Below, piece by piece: positions 1 to 11,400 of a stretch of DNA of 64,000 nt. The DNA comes from Ectocarpus siliculosus (lineage: Eukaryota; Sar; Phaeophyceae; Ectocarpales; Ectocarpaceae). The stretch spans positions 202,728-266,727 of the forward strand of contig FN649740.1 of NCBI GenBank assembly GCA_000310025.1. Direction: 5' to 3'. Position 1 is the first letter of the stretch. Every line of letters begins with the position of its first letter. The position numbers and the translations under genes were made by a program. The notes below the pieces were generated by a model, which was given only the letters and a program-made list of their open reading frames with translations, was not told the origin of the DNA and searched no databases.

Positions 1-597
1 CGGTGTTCTTTGATTCTTCTTGCAGCTATTGAAAGTGCTTAATGCTATTTTAACGAAACTTGCGTTTGAGAGTATTACCCCCCCCGTTCTTCAGGCAACT
101 TCGACTTTGGAATAATCGTTGCCATGGTAGACAGCGGTTGTAAGAGGTTGGGGGAAACATCGTCAAGGTAGGCCAAACCGTGTGTCGCTGGGTGATGAGG
201 TCGATGTCGACTGGGAATGAGGTTCGGCGAAAAATGATCTCAAGAGGGAGAGGGGGGCTCAACGCTTGCGGCAGGCCGCACAGAATACTCTAATCCAGGC
301 CAATACCTGATTTAACATTGCAATAAGAGACTGGCTGAATACACCTGAGAACTGAGACTTAGCTTCCATAGAACAAGGCGAAACACGCTAGATAGAAGAC
401 GCCGGGGAGAAGATTCCTTGAAGCGTACTACGTATCCTTAACTTTCTGACACGTTTGAACTTGGTTGAGGCTCCTCGACGTGGAAAGAGTAGCGACAGCA
501 ACAGTAGCAACACCAACATTGGCAGCAACCGTAGCAACAGCAACACCACTACCACTACCAACAACAATCGCACCAACATGCGCGAAATTCATCCCAG
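1..597. other. 5' flank, no assignable gene
   Basis: No recognisable protein is seen here. A run of AAC/AGC/ACC codon-like repeats at about 495-570 gives Asn/Ser/Thr-rich low complexity on the plus strand. A splice-like acceptor ends at 597, directly before the first ARM-like exon. Upstream exons of that gene may lie here or outside the window. Confidence 0.3.
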
Positions 598-3500
598 GCA
601 TTCGTCGAAGCCAGTGCCCTTGAAACGATCGTCAATACCTTGGGGCGGTTCCGACATGACTGGCACGTGCAGTCGTGCGGCTGCGAGGCGCTCTGCGCCG
701 TCGTCGCGGCCCTTCCCTCCAACAACCAAGACTTCCTGGAACGCGTGTTGAATGCCGGTGCGCATCTTGCGGCGGGACGAGCTTTGCGACGGTAACTGGG
801 TTGATGGTGTAATGGGTTTGTTGGATTGTTGTGTTCACCAACCCTGCGGCACGGTGTCCCAGTGTCAGCAAGTCAACAAACCTTGTAGGCACTATTGTAA
901 CCTCTCTATGTAGAAGACAACAACATTCTTGGGAACAAACTATCCAGCGTCTTGGAGGCCAGCGCTTTCCTTGCCGAGGGTTTAGCCGAAAAGTAGAACG
1001 CCAGGTCGTTCGGAATGCGGCACGCCGGTGGAGTAATTCCCTGTCACGAGATAGCAGCAGCGCTGAGTTCTTTCCAGAAAACCTCGTTTAACATCGCCGA
1101 GATATATTTTCGTTTGTGTACTGTCTCCACGCTTTCAGATCACCTGGGACAAAACCTCCGTCTGCTTGTTGTCAGAGTCTAAGAAAAGAACAGCAGTGGT
1201 CTCGTTGAAGAGCAGACAAACGGTTTGGTTTGGGCATTGTTTAGATCCATGGTACTGCAGGACAAGTGTGTACCGAGTGTAAATACTGTTGGGTGGTGTT
1301 CGACACCAACGTACCCGGAGAGGTCCCTTGAGCGGACTCGTACCCAAGAGATCCAAGTACTAGGGGTAGCATTCGGACTGAAGGTTCACCACATCGATAT
1401 CGAAACACCTCCGTTCAACAGGCATCCTAGCTCGGAAGAGGTGCTGGTGGCTGGCATGCGAACGCTGGAAACGATCGCCCTCCGGTGCTGCACCGGTGGC
1501 ACGAAGGATGGGCGATCTCGCGTGCAGAATGCCTTGATCCTGTCAGACCAACATTGCCACACTCGTGATGGTGACGGAGCGGGCGATTCCAGGGATAGTA
1601 TCTCCGCGATAACGGCTGCCAACTCGGTTGGTTTTCCGGGTGTCGCATCTCTCAACGAAGAATCGAACACTCCCACCGCATCGTCCGTGGACGACCACCC
1701 GCTTGAGGACGACCGCAATGACGTTGACGCTGCTGCACGGAGCTCGGACGCTATGAGTTCGAGTTGTTCCAGAAGAGACGACCGGGCCAATGAAAGCTTC
1801 AGCCTGGGAGAGGGAGGGGGGGGGGGCAGAGGAACGGGGACTATCGCGTTTGCGTTGAGTGTGGCAGACGCGTATAGTCGAGAAGATTCCCGCACTATCG
1901 TTCAACGTGCAGGAGCTGCGCGGGTGGCGGCGAGTGCGTTCAATCTCGTGAGGGCGTTGCTCACAGACTGGAGGCGGGGCTGGGGGCAGAGGAGGAAGTG
2001 CGACGGGAGACCAGGAAAAGAGGAGGGGGAGAAGGAGGAAGCTCAGCAAGAGGATGAAGCGGAGAAGGATGCGGAGGAGGAGGAGTCGCTCGCTTGTTGT
2101 GTCCAAGAATTTTGCAACGATCAGGTCAAGTTTCAATCTTCCGTGGATGCATGCCGGGGTGGGTAATGCTACACATTTCTTGCGGTGACGATATATGTGG
2201 AGGTTGGTCGTGTACCGCACGTTCGTTTCTTCGAGGCCGATGCACGGGGCTTTTGGAGCAACTAGGTCCATCGCCTGAGGACCGACTTAACAAAAGGTGC
2301 CAAAGAGTAGTGGCGTTGCTCTCTGCTGCGGGACACCCGCTGAAAACAATTCTTTTGAATAGTTCTGGCAATGCGATCAGGACTTGCTGCACCAAGGGTT
2401 GGTTTACATGAGGTGCGGGATATTGCTTGCATTCTTGAGCATTTTCAGAATCGAACCTCCGAACAAAACTCGTAACTTACTTGAGGTTCGTACCTCGATT
2501 GCTGTGTGGAGTAAGCGACACCGAACTTGTTGGTTTCGGAGCGTAAGGTTCTTAACCGGGCATCGTTGTAAGAAATCAAGTTGTTACACTATGCTTTGAA
2601 ATAGGGCCTCAAGTTCGTGGTTTGCTCAATACTTGTAGGCGGACGGTCTTGTGCGCGCTGGATGAACTATGATACTAAATATTGTACCATGTTCATCACA
2701 GAGAACACACGCGTTGTTTCGCAATGGCAGGGGGTGGAGATCCTTATTTCTGCCATGAGCCATCACATTCATGATGCCGCTCTACTCCTGGCTGGTTGGC
2801 AGGCAAGACGACGAAGTAATCGGGTTTCCTGAGCGCGTTCTTCTCTATCTCAAACATCGTGATCTTAAATTTGCGTGGTGCCAAGTGAGCATTTTCGTGG
2901 ATAAAGTTTGAGGTCACCGTTGCTTCCGTACGCTTATAGTGCTAATTCAAGTTTGGTACCGGTGGCGACGAAGACATACCCCGTACTGAATTGTCTGGGG
3001 CTTAGTATATGGCCGCCCGACGCAGGTGAAATGTTTCAGCACCAGAGGCCGGCTGAAGCGGGGACAATACGGCCGTAGTTTCGCCGAACACAGCAGTAGC
3101 TTTTCTCTACAAGGCTCTCGAGCACTATTAATAGTCGCCTATCGGGTGTCGTGCTCCTCCTGTCGCTAGTCACGTCTTCTTGTATGATCCAGAGCATGGA
3201 GACTTGTCGTCGGGCGTCAGCTCCCCTCACCCCCATCTTCATAACAGAACCTAACGAGAGGCCTACAACCGACGTCTGTCAACGACCAGGCCATGCATTC
3301 CGTCATTCGCATCGCACGGCGGGAACAATCGCCGAAGGATCCACCGGCGGGGCACGTGACCAAAGATGGCCCGGAGAGATTGTCCGACAACCGCGTTTCA
3401 GAAGCGCTCCACCGGGGGAATAAACTTGATCAGCAGGCGTCACTCTTGGCTCAGGTGATGGACGTTCACCAGGCCGTGGCACCCTTGCTGTGGATCTGTC

Positions 3501-4462
3501 TCGTTTGTTTGATCGATCTGCATGCGCTGGAGGCCAGGGTGTCGGACATTTTCATCATCAACGCTGGCTGCCAGGTCCTGCACAGGTACGTGCGGTAAAG
3601 TGACCATGACCTTCGTTCATGTACTCCAACACAAGTATCGTGGTTTGCTCATGGCGTTTGTTCACGTACTCGCGCGATCGGTTGACCTCCCGTCCCCCGG
3701 CCGGTGCTACCTACTTGACTTCGTTTCGGAAAACAAATCTGTGACCGCACAAGGTGCATCCGCATCAACGCACGGCATACCGCCGTCGTGGAGCAGGTCT
3801 GCCGGGTGGTCGCGGTCATGAGCGAGCCTAGCTTTACCTCACGGACGCGATTCATGGTGGAGAATATTCAAGACGCCATCCACGAGGTATGCACGACGTT
3901 CGACACAAGTACAATGAGCGCTCAAGAACGCTCACCGCCTCCAGAGCTACAGTACCCTAATTCTGAAACATAAATAGCATATTGTAGGTGTCGAGAGGTT
4001 TGTAGTGTCCCGACAGGTGTCTTTCTGCACTTCATCCTAGCCTGCACCTCTTGTTCGTATGGACTCCAGGCGTGACGGATACGTGTCGGCTTATGTCCAC
4101 GAAAGTCACCATCTCTGTCTCTACCTGTATGACGACTGATGAAACACGACATAAAACCATTGTACCATGCTCATTTGTAGTCAGCACAAACTGGTGGGAG
4201 ATCGCACCAACTACGTGTTGGGGCGAGTTCTTAAGCTTCTTCCCTTGCCGCCCCCCCCACCCCAATGACGCCTTGGCTTCCAACGTCACACGTCGTCATC
4301 GTGCATCAGGTGGTATTTCTACACAGACGGCACCCAGGGGTTTCCAAGTTGGGAAACAGGGCGTTAGACGCTTTGTGGGGCGGGGACGATTTCGGGGCGA
4401 AGCAGAAGGCGTCGGCGGCTGAGAGGTTCCAGCACGGGAGCGATAGCGAGGGTGGTGGATGA
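598..4462 (+). CDS. multi-exon protein with ARM-like helical repeats, 5' partial
   Basis: This looks like an armadillo-type alpha-helical repeat protein; its partner and function are unknown. Exons I can support are 598-791, 1431-2158, 3455-3585, 3754-3886 and 4310-4462, ending at a TGA at 4460-4462. The joins 598-791 to 1431 and 3455-3585 to 3754-3886 to 4310 close in codon phase. The first exon carries helix pairs such as HVQSCGCEALCAVVAALPSN followed by NAGAHLAAGRALR, the ARM pattern of a Cys/Ala-rich helix, a short turn and an amphipathic helix. The last exon ends in a helix LGNRALDALWG and a Ser/Glu/Gly tail. The 1431-2158 exon has a long Ser/Asp and Glu/Lys-rich insert between helices. 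At least one exon between 2158 and 3455 is missing from this model (an open frame at about 2240-2411 is a candidate), as is the true start. It could be two adjacent genes of similar type. Confidence 0.5.
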
Positions 4463-4630
4463 TGGGCGAATGAACGTTGTTCGTTGGGTGATTGGGCGAC
4501 ACCCGGTTTGGTAGTGCAGGACGGCCCATGGGGTGATTTCTCGCCCCTCGTGGGTTCAGCACAAAAAGTGCGTGGTCGGGGTCTTCCGGCTGGATCAGAC
4601 AATCATTCATTACGGCCCAGGGAGACTTTT

Positions 4631-4649
4631 AGAGACCGTAACGGTCTCT
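4631..4649. repeat. 19-bp perfect inverted repeat
   Basis: AGAGACCGT and ACGGTCTCT face each other around a single central A, about 170 bases after the stop of the ARM-like gene. It could form a short hairpin in the 3' transcript or be the core of a small element. No direct function is visible. Confidence 0.5.
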
Positions 4650-4848
4650 TAGAGGAACCATACCCGGTGTACGGGTATACATATTCTGTGAGCACAGTCT
4701 GACGTCAGGCCCGCCTACCACACTTGAAGCTCACCTGTGCAATTTGCAGAGTATATATCACGTGGCACAAATGCGAACACGAACACAAGCCTGGTGCGCA
4801 TGCATGTGTTGTGAAAAAAAATATTGTAAACAACCAGACACATCTGTG

Positions 4849-4991
4849 TAGCATCGAGAGGGAACATGAGGTCTATCCCTACCACTGCAGATCCTCGGAG
4901 CAGATCATTGTCCGTGTAGCATTGAGAGGGACTTGAGAGGGAACATGAGCTCTACCCCCACCACTGCAGACCTTCCGAGCGGATCATCGGT
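4849..4991 (+). repeat. two-copy tandem duplication, about 70 bp
   Basis: Unit one starts at 4849 and unit two at 4918. Both begin TAGCAT(C/T)GAGAGGGA and share GAGGGAACATGAG, ACCACTGCAGA and GAGC(A/G)GATCAT in the same order with a few substitutions and a short insertion. The copies are diverged, so the duplication is not very recent. No coding frame is kept across both. Confidence 0.7.
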
Positions 4992-5307
4992 CGATGCGGG
5001 TAACGGCAGCTCATCCACGTCAGCCACCAGAGCGCGCGGGCGAAGTAGAGATACTGTAGTTGGTGCGCGGGAGGCAGCGATGCAGTGACACATGCGCACC
5101 CGTCCATAACAAGAACGGGGAGCTGCAGAAAGCGAAAGCGGCTGTCATGAAGGCCGTCGGTGAATCATGGTGTCGGAAGGCTTTGTGAGGATAGGGGCCC
5201 GTGAGAATCGGTACAAACAAAGTTTTCGCTAGGAGTGTATGTCGAGGCATCGAAAGCGACAAAAGACATAAGTAGACTCGAAATAAGTCCAGTACCCAGC
5301 CGGTTTT

Positions 5308-5406
5308 CCTCCACTCACTGAAAAGACTCCACCACATTCCGTTCGACTGTGGGTATATCTCGAATGGGTAGTCTTTCTGTGTGTGTATCTATTATTCCTT
5401 AATACT
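5308..5406 (+). repeat. dispersed repeat R1, copy 1
   Basis: The core CTATCTCGAATGGGTAGTC-like segment follows GACTCCACCACATTCCGTTC and leads into TTTCTGTGTGTGT and a TTCCTTAATA end. The same order of blocks recurs at 6451-6540, 34674-34740, 35120-35195 (minus) and, diverged, at 61026-61105. Short arms AAAGACT and AGTCTTT inside the repeat can pair. Confidence 0.85.
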
Positions 5407-5640
5407 TTTCTTTTTAGCCGACTCCGCGTGCCACCGAAGTAAGAAAACGACCCCCTGCAAAGGCGGCGACCGCAGCAACGTCAACTCGCACCTCAAGAAT
5501 GCGCACCGACTGCAGGGGGATGAGTGGCGTCGTGACGGAGGGAGAGAAGAAAGAAACCGCAAGAGAACATTGCGGCAACCTTCGCTTATCGGACAGTCTG
5601 TGAGAGTTCTGGACGACAAGCTCACCTATATTCTCTTTGT
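5407..5640 (+). pseudogene. possible BED-type zinc finger remnant of a transposase
   Basis: An open stretch between two R1 copies reads as two Cys (TPCKGG) followed by SNVNSHLKNAH and a basic linker. The Ser-Asn-x-x-x-His-Leu-x(3)-His arrangement is like the C-terminal half of BED fingers found at the N terminus of hAT transposases. The Cys pair has unusual spacing, no ATG precedes it in frame, and no catalytic or dimerisation domain is seen downstream before 6451. If real it is a decayed fragment. It may also be chance. Confidence 0.25.
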
Positions 5641-6450
5641 ACCCGCTATCATGTATTGTACTCCAAGGTTCAATACGCTCCGTAAGTTATGGATGCAACG
5701 CATGTTGATGAGGATATCATTCCGAGTTTTGCTGCTAGTAGGCATATCCATGAGGGAATGCTAAGTAGAGCAAAACACGAAGGTCCTGACTTTTACAAGC
5801 AGGAATTCCTTGACCCTTATCTGACTGGGTTTTCCCTGGATCTTCCGAGCTTCCGAGTTTTTTTTCTCAACTGTCGAGACCGTTGACACCATCAAGGCTG
5901 TGGAACACGCATGCCGTCTCCCATTCTCTACACACCTACTGGTATCTAAGTAAAATCTGAGTAAAAAGGAAACATGGACTGGGTACTGAACGAGATAAAT
6001 GAAGATGGGAAGAAGATGGGAAGAACTTTTCGAGTCTGGACAAGGTGATGGTGCTAAGCAGGCTGTAGTAGCTAGCTGCGAGCACCCGGTAGAGGACAAG
6101 CTAGGAATGTTACAGCACTCAATATTGAAGCAGTACTTCTTTCAAGGATAGCATGACTAAGCGAGTCATGTCAAGAATGAAGGATTTTGGCGTGATTTAG
6201 TACGTAGACCGCAGGAGTAGATATAGAACAACGATGAGGTTGTTGAAGCACATGTAACATTGCATCCATCATGGTGGTGTGTTGGAATACAGCGCACTAC
6301 TGCTGGATGTGTGTAGTAGGATAGATGCAGCTGTATGATGGCTGTATGCAATGTTACGTAGATGCGGTGTGATAAGTGACGTTTGGTAGTAGCATGTAGC
6401 GACGAGTTCTAGCGAGGAGCTCACGAATGAACTGATGGTTGATCAGAGGA

Positions 6451-6540
6451 TAGTAAAGACTCCACCACATCCCGTTCGACTGTGGGTCTATCTCGAATGG
6501 GTAGTCTTTCTGTGTGTGTACTTATTTTTCCTTAATAGTA
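6451..6540 (+). repeat. dispersed repeat R1, copy 2
   Basis: Nearly identical to copy 1 at 5308-5406 (AAAGACTCCACCACATCCCG, then TATCTCGAATGGGTAGTC and TTTCTGTGTGTGTA) and in the same orientation, about 1.1 kb further on. Confidence 0.85.
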
Positions 6541-6732
6541 TTTGTAGCGAGATCAAGAGGTGTAGACTGTTTTGATGCTCCGAGTGGGCAAGTACAAAAT
6601 TAAAGCAGTAAGATTTGTTTCTTCCGAGATCCTTAACTTGTAAACTAACTCTTGGGCTTGTAGAAGTTCGTCCTCTTCCAATGTCTTCATGAATTCAATA
6701 CCTAACTAAGTAGTCATCTAGCAAACGCTAAA

Positions 6733-7560
6733 GCGGCCGCTGCCGCGGGCGGCAGAGCCCCTCCAGTTCTCCCTCCGTGTGCCATGGCGCAATCGGCACT
6801 TGTCCGTGTTGTCCTCTAGAATGTTTCGATGAATTCTAGGCAGTTCGTCCCATCGGCGTGAGCGTATTCACGCTTACCTTCTTACTTGGGGTCTGGATAA
6901 AGCCGGACCGACCCAGTTAGAAAACGCGGCCCTTTGGCGAAGCGTTTATCATCAAACGCACAACCGAAGTCATAAGCGGGGCTTACTTTTTCAGCGACTA
7001 GGCGCTTCGTCACATTGTCCACCTGAGAGCCCTTGTCCCTCGGAGGGAGCAGCGAAAGGTAGGTACGCAATTATACTACCATGGGCGAACAAGAAAACGC
7101 CGAAACGGCCGCTGCCGCAGCCGAGCCCCTCCAGTTCTCCCTCCGAATGCCATGAAAAAATTCGCACTCTTCTTCCGTGTTGTTCTCTGAATTTTATCGA
7201 TGACTTCGAGGCAGTTCGCGCCGTCGGAGTATAAGTACTCGTGCTTTCCTCCTTGCTTGGGATCTGGATATCCGATGTCTTTTCGCTTTCCTTAAGAAGG
7301 AAAGCGCGAGTACTCATACTCGAGTACTCATACTCCGACGGCGCGCACTGCCTACAGTTCGTCACCACGTGCTAGGGCACAATCACGGAAAAGTGCGGGC
7401 TTTGCTTTGTCATGGCATTCGGAGGGAGAACTGGAGGCTCTGCCTACTGCAGCGGCCGCCTCGGCGCTTGCTTGTTCACCCATGGTAAAGTAAATAATGC
7501 GTTCTGCTACCTACGAAGGACCGAGCGCCAACTCTCGCTGTTGTTTGATTACCGCGGACT
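6733..7560. repeat. composite fold-back repeat with three related blocks
   Basis: Block A (about 6733-6900) and block B (about 7105-7290) are direct copies: both have GCGGCCGCTGCCGC, CCCCTCCAGTTCTCCCTCCG, a CCATG, GAGGCAGTTCG-like and CTTGGGNTCTGGATA segments in order. Block C (about 7300-7490) is the inverted copy of B; CATTCGGAGGGAGAACTGGAG at 7413 mirrors CTCCAGTTCTCCCTCCGAATG at 7130. The arms extend further, with CCATGGG(C/T)GAACAAG on both outer sides and weaker similarity to about 7560. The centre at 7284-7306 is a 23-bp hairpin, CGCTTTCCTT, a 3-base loop and AAGGAAAGCG. The whole looks like a fold-back transposon or a nested TIR element. No coding capacity is seen. Confidence 0.75.
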
Positions 7561-7795
7561 TGACAACAAGATGTTGAAAACCCCGGCCCGACTTTCAAAG
7601 CTCGGTTACTCCACAGTCAGCAAGAAGAGAGGAAGCGGTACCGAAAATGACAACGTTGGAACCGTTTTGTCGAGAGGTTTCCGAAAACGCACTACTTGAC
7701 TGCTGTATTGCATTATCTTCGTCGTGGAGTAATCGAACTTTGAAAACCGATCTAGGGGGTGTCATATCTTTGATTCGCCTACAGTACGGCATATC
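7545..7795. mobile_element. short TIR element, family also at 57.65-57.88 kb
   Basis: TCAAAGCTCGGTTACTCCAC (from 7594) faces GTGGAGTAATCGAACTTTGA (ending about 7742). The right arm goes on through AAAACCGATCTAGGGGGTGT to CCTACAGTAC at about 7790. The interior reads, on the minus strand, GTGCGTTTTCGGAAAC and ACGGTTCCAA, which recurs in the element at 57650-57880. It is non-coding and of MITE size. The left boundary is approximate and merges with the fold-back repeat. Confidence 0.6.
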
Positions 7796-7824
7796 CTTTT
7801 GAACCACACCCACCCACAGGTATG

Positions 7825-7937
7825 TACAGCAGTAGGTGCGCTGCTCATAGCCCCAATACCGGTCTTTGACACAGCACGCGAAACATTTCATTAAATTAAG
7901 CTTGAGTTATGTCCGTGCTGTGCACCCTACTGCTGTA
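7825..7937. mobile_element. 113-bp MITE-like element with TACAGCAGTAG ends
   Basis: The left end TACAGCAGTAGGTGC (7825-7839) is matched, inverted, by GCACCCTACTGCTGTA (7922-7937) with one base inserted. The interior is AT-richer and non-coding. The ends contain the ACAGCAGT motif that is over-represented in the window. Confidence 0.65.
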
Positions 7938-8321
7938 GACTAGAGGTACGTATGCATAATTGTAGCACAGTTCGGGAAGGGAATGTCTAACGGTCGGGCG
8001 ACATGTTCTGGGGATACTGTAAACTGTACTTGCTGCTGTAGATTTCGACGAACAAGAGGGTTTGTCTGCTGAACCAGTATCTATTTGCCTGACTCACGTC
8101 ACCACGAGGAGAGGACCACAGTGGGATGTCGCACCCTCCCTCATAGGCCCGGCGAAGTTTTATTGGTGCACTCTCAGGTCGCAGTGGTGGCGGAGACTTA
8201 CTGTCCGGTGTGCCTCTCGGTGAGCTGGTGAGCTTGCCGCTTGCGGCACTGCTCGTAAGGAGTTCATACCCCCCCCCCCCTGGAAAGCGCATTTTTACCA
8301 GAGCAGTGCGGGTCCGTACCT

Positions 8322-8342
8322 CTTTTTTTCTTTTTCTTCCGA
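8322..8342 (+). promoter_or_regulatory. pyrimidine tract upstream of RPL32
   Basis: A CCTCTTTTTTTCTTTTTCTTCC tract lies about 100 bases before the RPL32 ATG. Ribosomal protein genes of many eukaryotes start transcription in pyrimidine tracts, so it may mark the transcript start. This is an inference from position only; no TATA box is evident. Confidence 0.25.
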
Positions 8343-8442
8343 CCCCTATGAAACTGGCGGTCTCCGATTGCTGTGGCTCGCTCTCGTTCAGCACACCCCT
8401 TGCCCCCCTACGAGCAACGTAGGACACTTGTACGGCGTAGCC

Positions 8443-11400
8443 ATGGGTGGTGTTCAGCCCCTCAACAAGGTCAATGTGGTCAAGAAGCGCACCAAGAAGT
8501 TTGCGCGGCATCAGACTGACCGGTTTATGCGGATCAAAAACTCGAGCTGGAGGAAGCCCAAGGGTATCGATGGACGCGTCCGCAGGCGCTTCAAGGGATG
8601 CCTGCCTATGCCCAACGTCGGATACGGTAAGGTTCTGCAGAGGCTTGCTTGGCCAAGTCTTGTAAAGTGCTTCAAGTTGATAGCAAGGCAAGAAATAGGG
8701 AGCGATACTGTGCGTGTGTGATGGACAGCTCACCCATGGCTGTAGCCACAGGCACACAGCAGTGTTGCATATTGCATGGTGTGCGTTCGGTGGACGAGGA
8801 CAGCTCGTTTGTCGTAGCTGTATTCTCCTACTTGCACGTGGTGGTCACAAGTCGGCATACGCGCAGGAGATCCTGACAGACAGATGGGATCAATCAGAGG
8901 GAGAACGAAGTTCCTTACGGACGTTTGCGCTAGTTTTGCCTAAACAGCAAAGGAAGATAGCGGTGTGGCCGCCCGTCGCTGTATTTACGCCGCATTTTTT
9001 GCTCTCTCCGCTGCGCGCGCTGCGCGCTGCACGTGCACACGGCAGTAGGTTATACTTTGGCAGCTCGCGCATGGAGTTTGTTCACCATGCCATGCTCCTT
9101 CATATTTTACTCTCTGCAGCTACACATGTGCATGACATACCCTCATAATATACCGCTGAGGCAGGTACAAGCTCCCAAGAACACCCTACACCAACACCCA
9201 GATTCATCCAACTCCAACCGCTAGCCCACCAGCTGAGAACGTGTACAACCGCAGTACCGTATTGGCTGATGGTCTTTTGATTGTGCCTGTAGTTCTCTGT
9301 GTATGCAAATCGATGAGAGCCGTTGTAGCGGAGTCCTGATCCCTGTTCCAGACGATAGCACGGCAGGCAAGGACAGGCACATACAGGCAACGGAGCCCGT
9401 AGTCCAACTTACCGGCATTGTCCTTGACCCATTTCTGTCGGCATACAGACAGTGCGCAATAGCAAGGTGGTAAATGTGCCCACGAAGGCCGATTAACAAG
9501 GTCTTCGAAAGAGGTTTTACAAACTTGTTTTTGTGTGGTGACAATGTTGGAGACGTGCCGGTTTCCCCGTTTCCCCCCTCTCCTAAGAAATAAATCGGTC
9601 GAAACATGCTTCTAGTAGGGGTGTGGTATCAATCGTCACAAATGGCGTGCCCTGATATGCATACAAGCAGTACCGAACTCAGATTCACGATTCTACCCAC
9701 GAGCGCATTTGTCCTTTCCCTCCCGCCGTTTTCCTCCTCAACGAACGAACGACTGCGTGCAAGGGATTTTCCTGTATGTCTGTGGCATTTTCGTTGCTCT
9801 CATTTGATTCGCTACATATTAAGATTAAGATGTGATCTACATCTAGATCTTGAAAATGGGCTACAAATTTGATGAGCGAGATGAGCGAGGTTTTCTCGGA
9901 ACCCGATCACAGACTTTTCACACAGAGCCAGAAGGAAACAAATAAGTAAAAGCACTCAAGTTAGATGACACGCGAGAGACTGTTCGTCACGATTGGAAAC
10001 CGCAGGCTACAAATCCTACAACTTCCTGCAACCTATCTGCCACGTAGGGGATGGGGGGAATACTTGACGCCGTAGACTGGTTTTCCCGCAAGCTCGGTGC
10101 ACTCCGCTAGTCTAGATGTTGCAGACCCCGCCGCGGCAAACAATGGGTCACTGGCGATGTAGACGAAAGTTGGTATCACCCTCGGCTCGTCTCTTCTTCA
10201 TGGGGGGGGCCCTCAAGTATTTCCCAAAAACTGGGTGCCTCAGTCGACGACAGCATGTCAAAACAATCCGTGAGGCCGCGCTCCAACATTTTTGAGCCTT
10301 CGGTCCTGGCACCTCAGCTGGTGCCGAAGGTTGGGAGTGATGAACTTTCCCGGCTTACTTCAGCGTGTGCCTGCTCGGTTGCTGATTCGGTGATGCCGTG
10401 CACGAGGGAAATTACGATGGCGTTCGGCCAGCGACGCGTGTAGGGAGCGGCAGCTTGCGCTTGCAGCTCAGGTGCATTCGCTGTCTGGCTGTCATAAGGC
10501 GCTCGCTCATAATTGGTACAGAACTTGCGCCAGTCGTGCAGCGAAAGGCCGGCCGCAGACAAGTTCAGTGGCACACAGAGCCGAGATAAGTCTACCCTCA
10601 GTTCTTTTGCTCACCTTTGGTCCAAAAATTCTGTTTTGCCGGTCACAGCCCGTTGTTTTTAGTACTCGTCATGCGCATGCGTGGACCGCGCGAATAGAGC
10701 ACTCGGAAGATGTTTTTCGTGGCAAAGCCTTTGCGCAAAAATTACCGTCTTCCGCCATTCTGTTCAACAAGGCCAGCGAGCCTTTCGTGCATTGGTGGTG
10801 ATTTCGTGACAAGCCAAAGCATGACCCGATATTTGAGTGTTCTTTGAGAGGTGTGCTCCTTCGCTGCATTTACCTCCGCGAGGCAAGTCTGAATGTAGTC
10901 ATGTTAATGCCTGGCCAGCAGTTATGGCACTTTGGGTAACAGAGTACACCGAATTCCATACCGTCACTGGTGTAAACCGTTTCACCACACGAGTACATAG
11001 GTGTGCGGGGATGTAAGAGCCAAACCCGAAAGGCAATAAGCGGAGGATGGATGACACGTGGAAGAAAAATAACAGCCCCACGTACGTCTCTTTTCCCTCG
11101 CGACTATTGTTGGTGCTTTGGGAAGAACAAAAAATCGTGCTCGGACTTTCACACCACAGCCATGGATAGCTGTCAGATGTTTTGGCCATGGCAACGTGAT
11201 TGGCCACATGTGCGCACTTCAGTTCGAAAGAACGTGAAACGGAGAAATAATCAGCCCAACGGAATCGGCTTGTAGACAAGCGGTCGGTTTTTCGACTCGA
11301 ATTTTGCTCTCGAGGCATTAGTACAGCTTTTCATCGTTGGCGTCTTTGTTGTGTTGTTTATGACCCCGCGCGGGGTGTTTGTTTCGAGTTTTCTTCCACA

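Noticed and set aside
1543-2271. 242-residue minus-strand open frame
   Set aside because: Leu/Pro-rich shadow of the acidic insert of the plus-strand ARM-like exon.
5308-6540. LTR retrotransposon bounded by direct R1 copies
   Set aside because: The repeats are only about 90 bp, do not start TG or end CA, and no reverse transcriptase, integrase, primer site or polypurine tract is seen between them; another R1 pair is inverted.
7987-8757. 256-residue minus-strand open frame overlapping RPL32 exon 1
   Set aside because: No domain; it covers the RPL32 promoter and first exon on the wrong strand.
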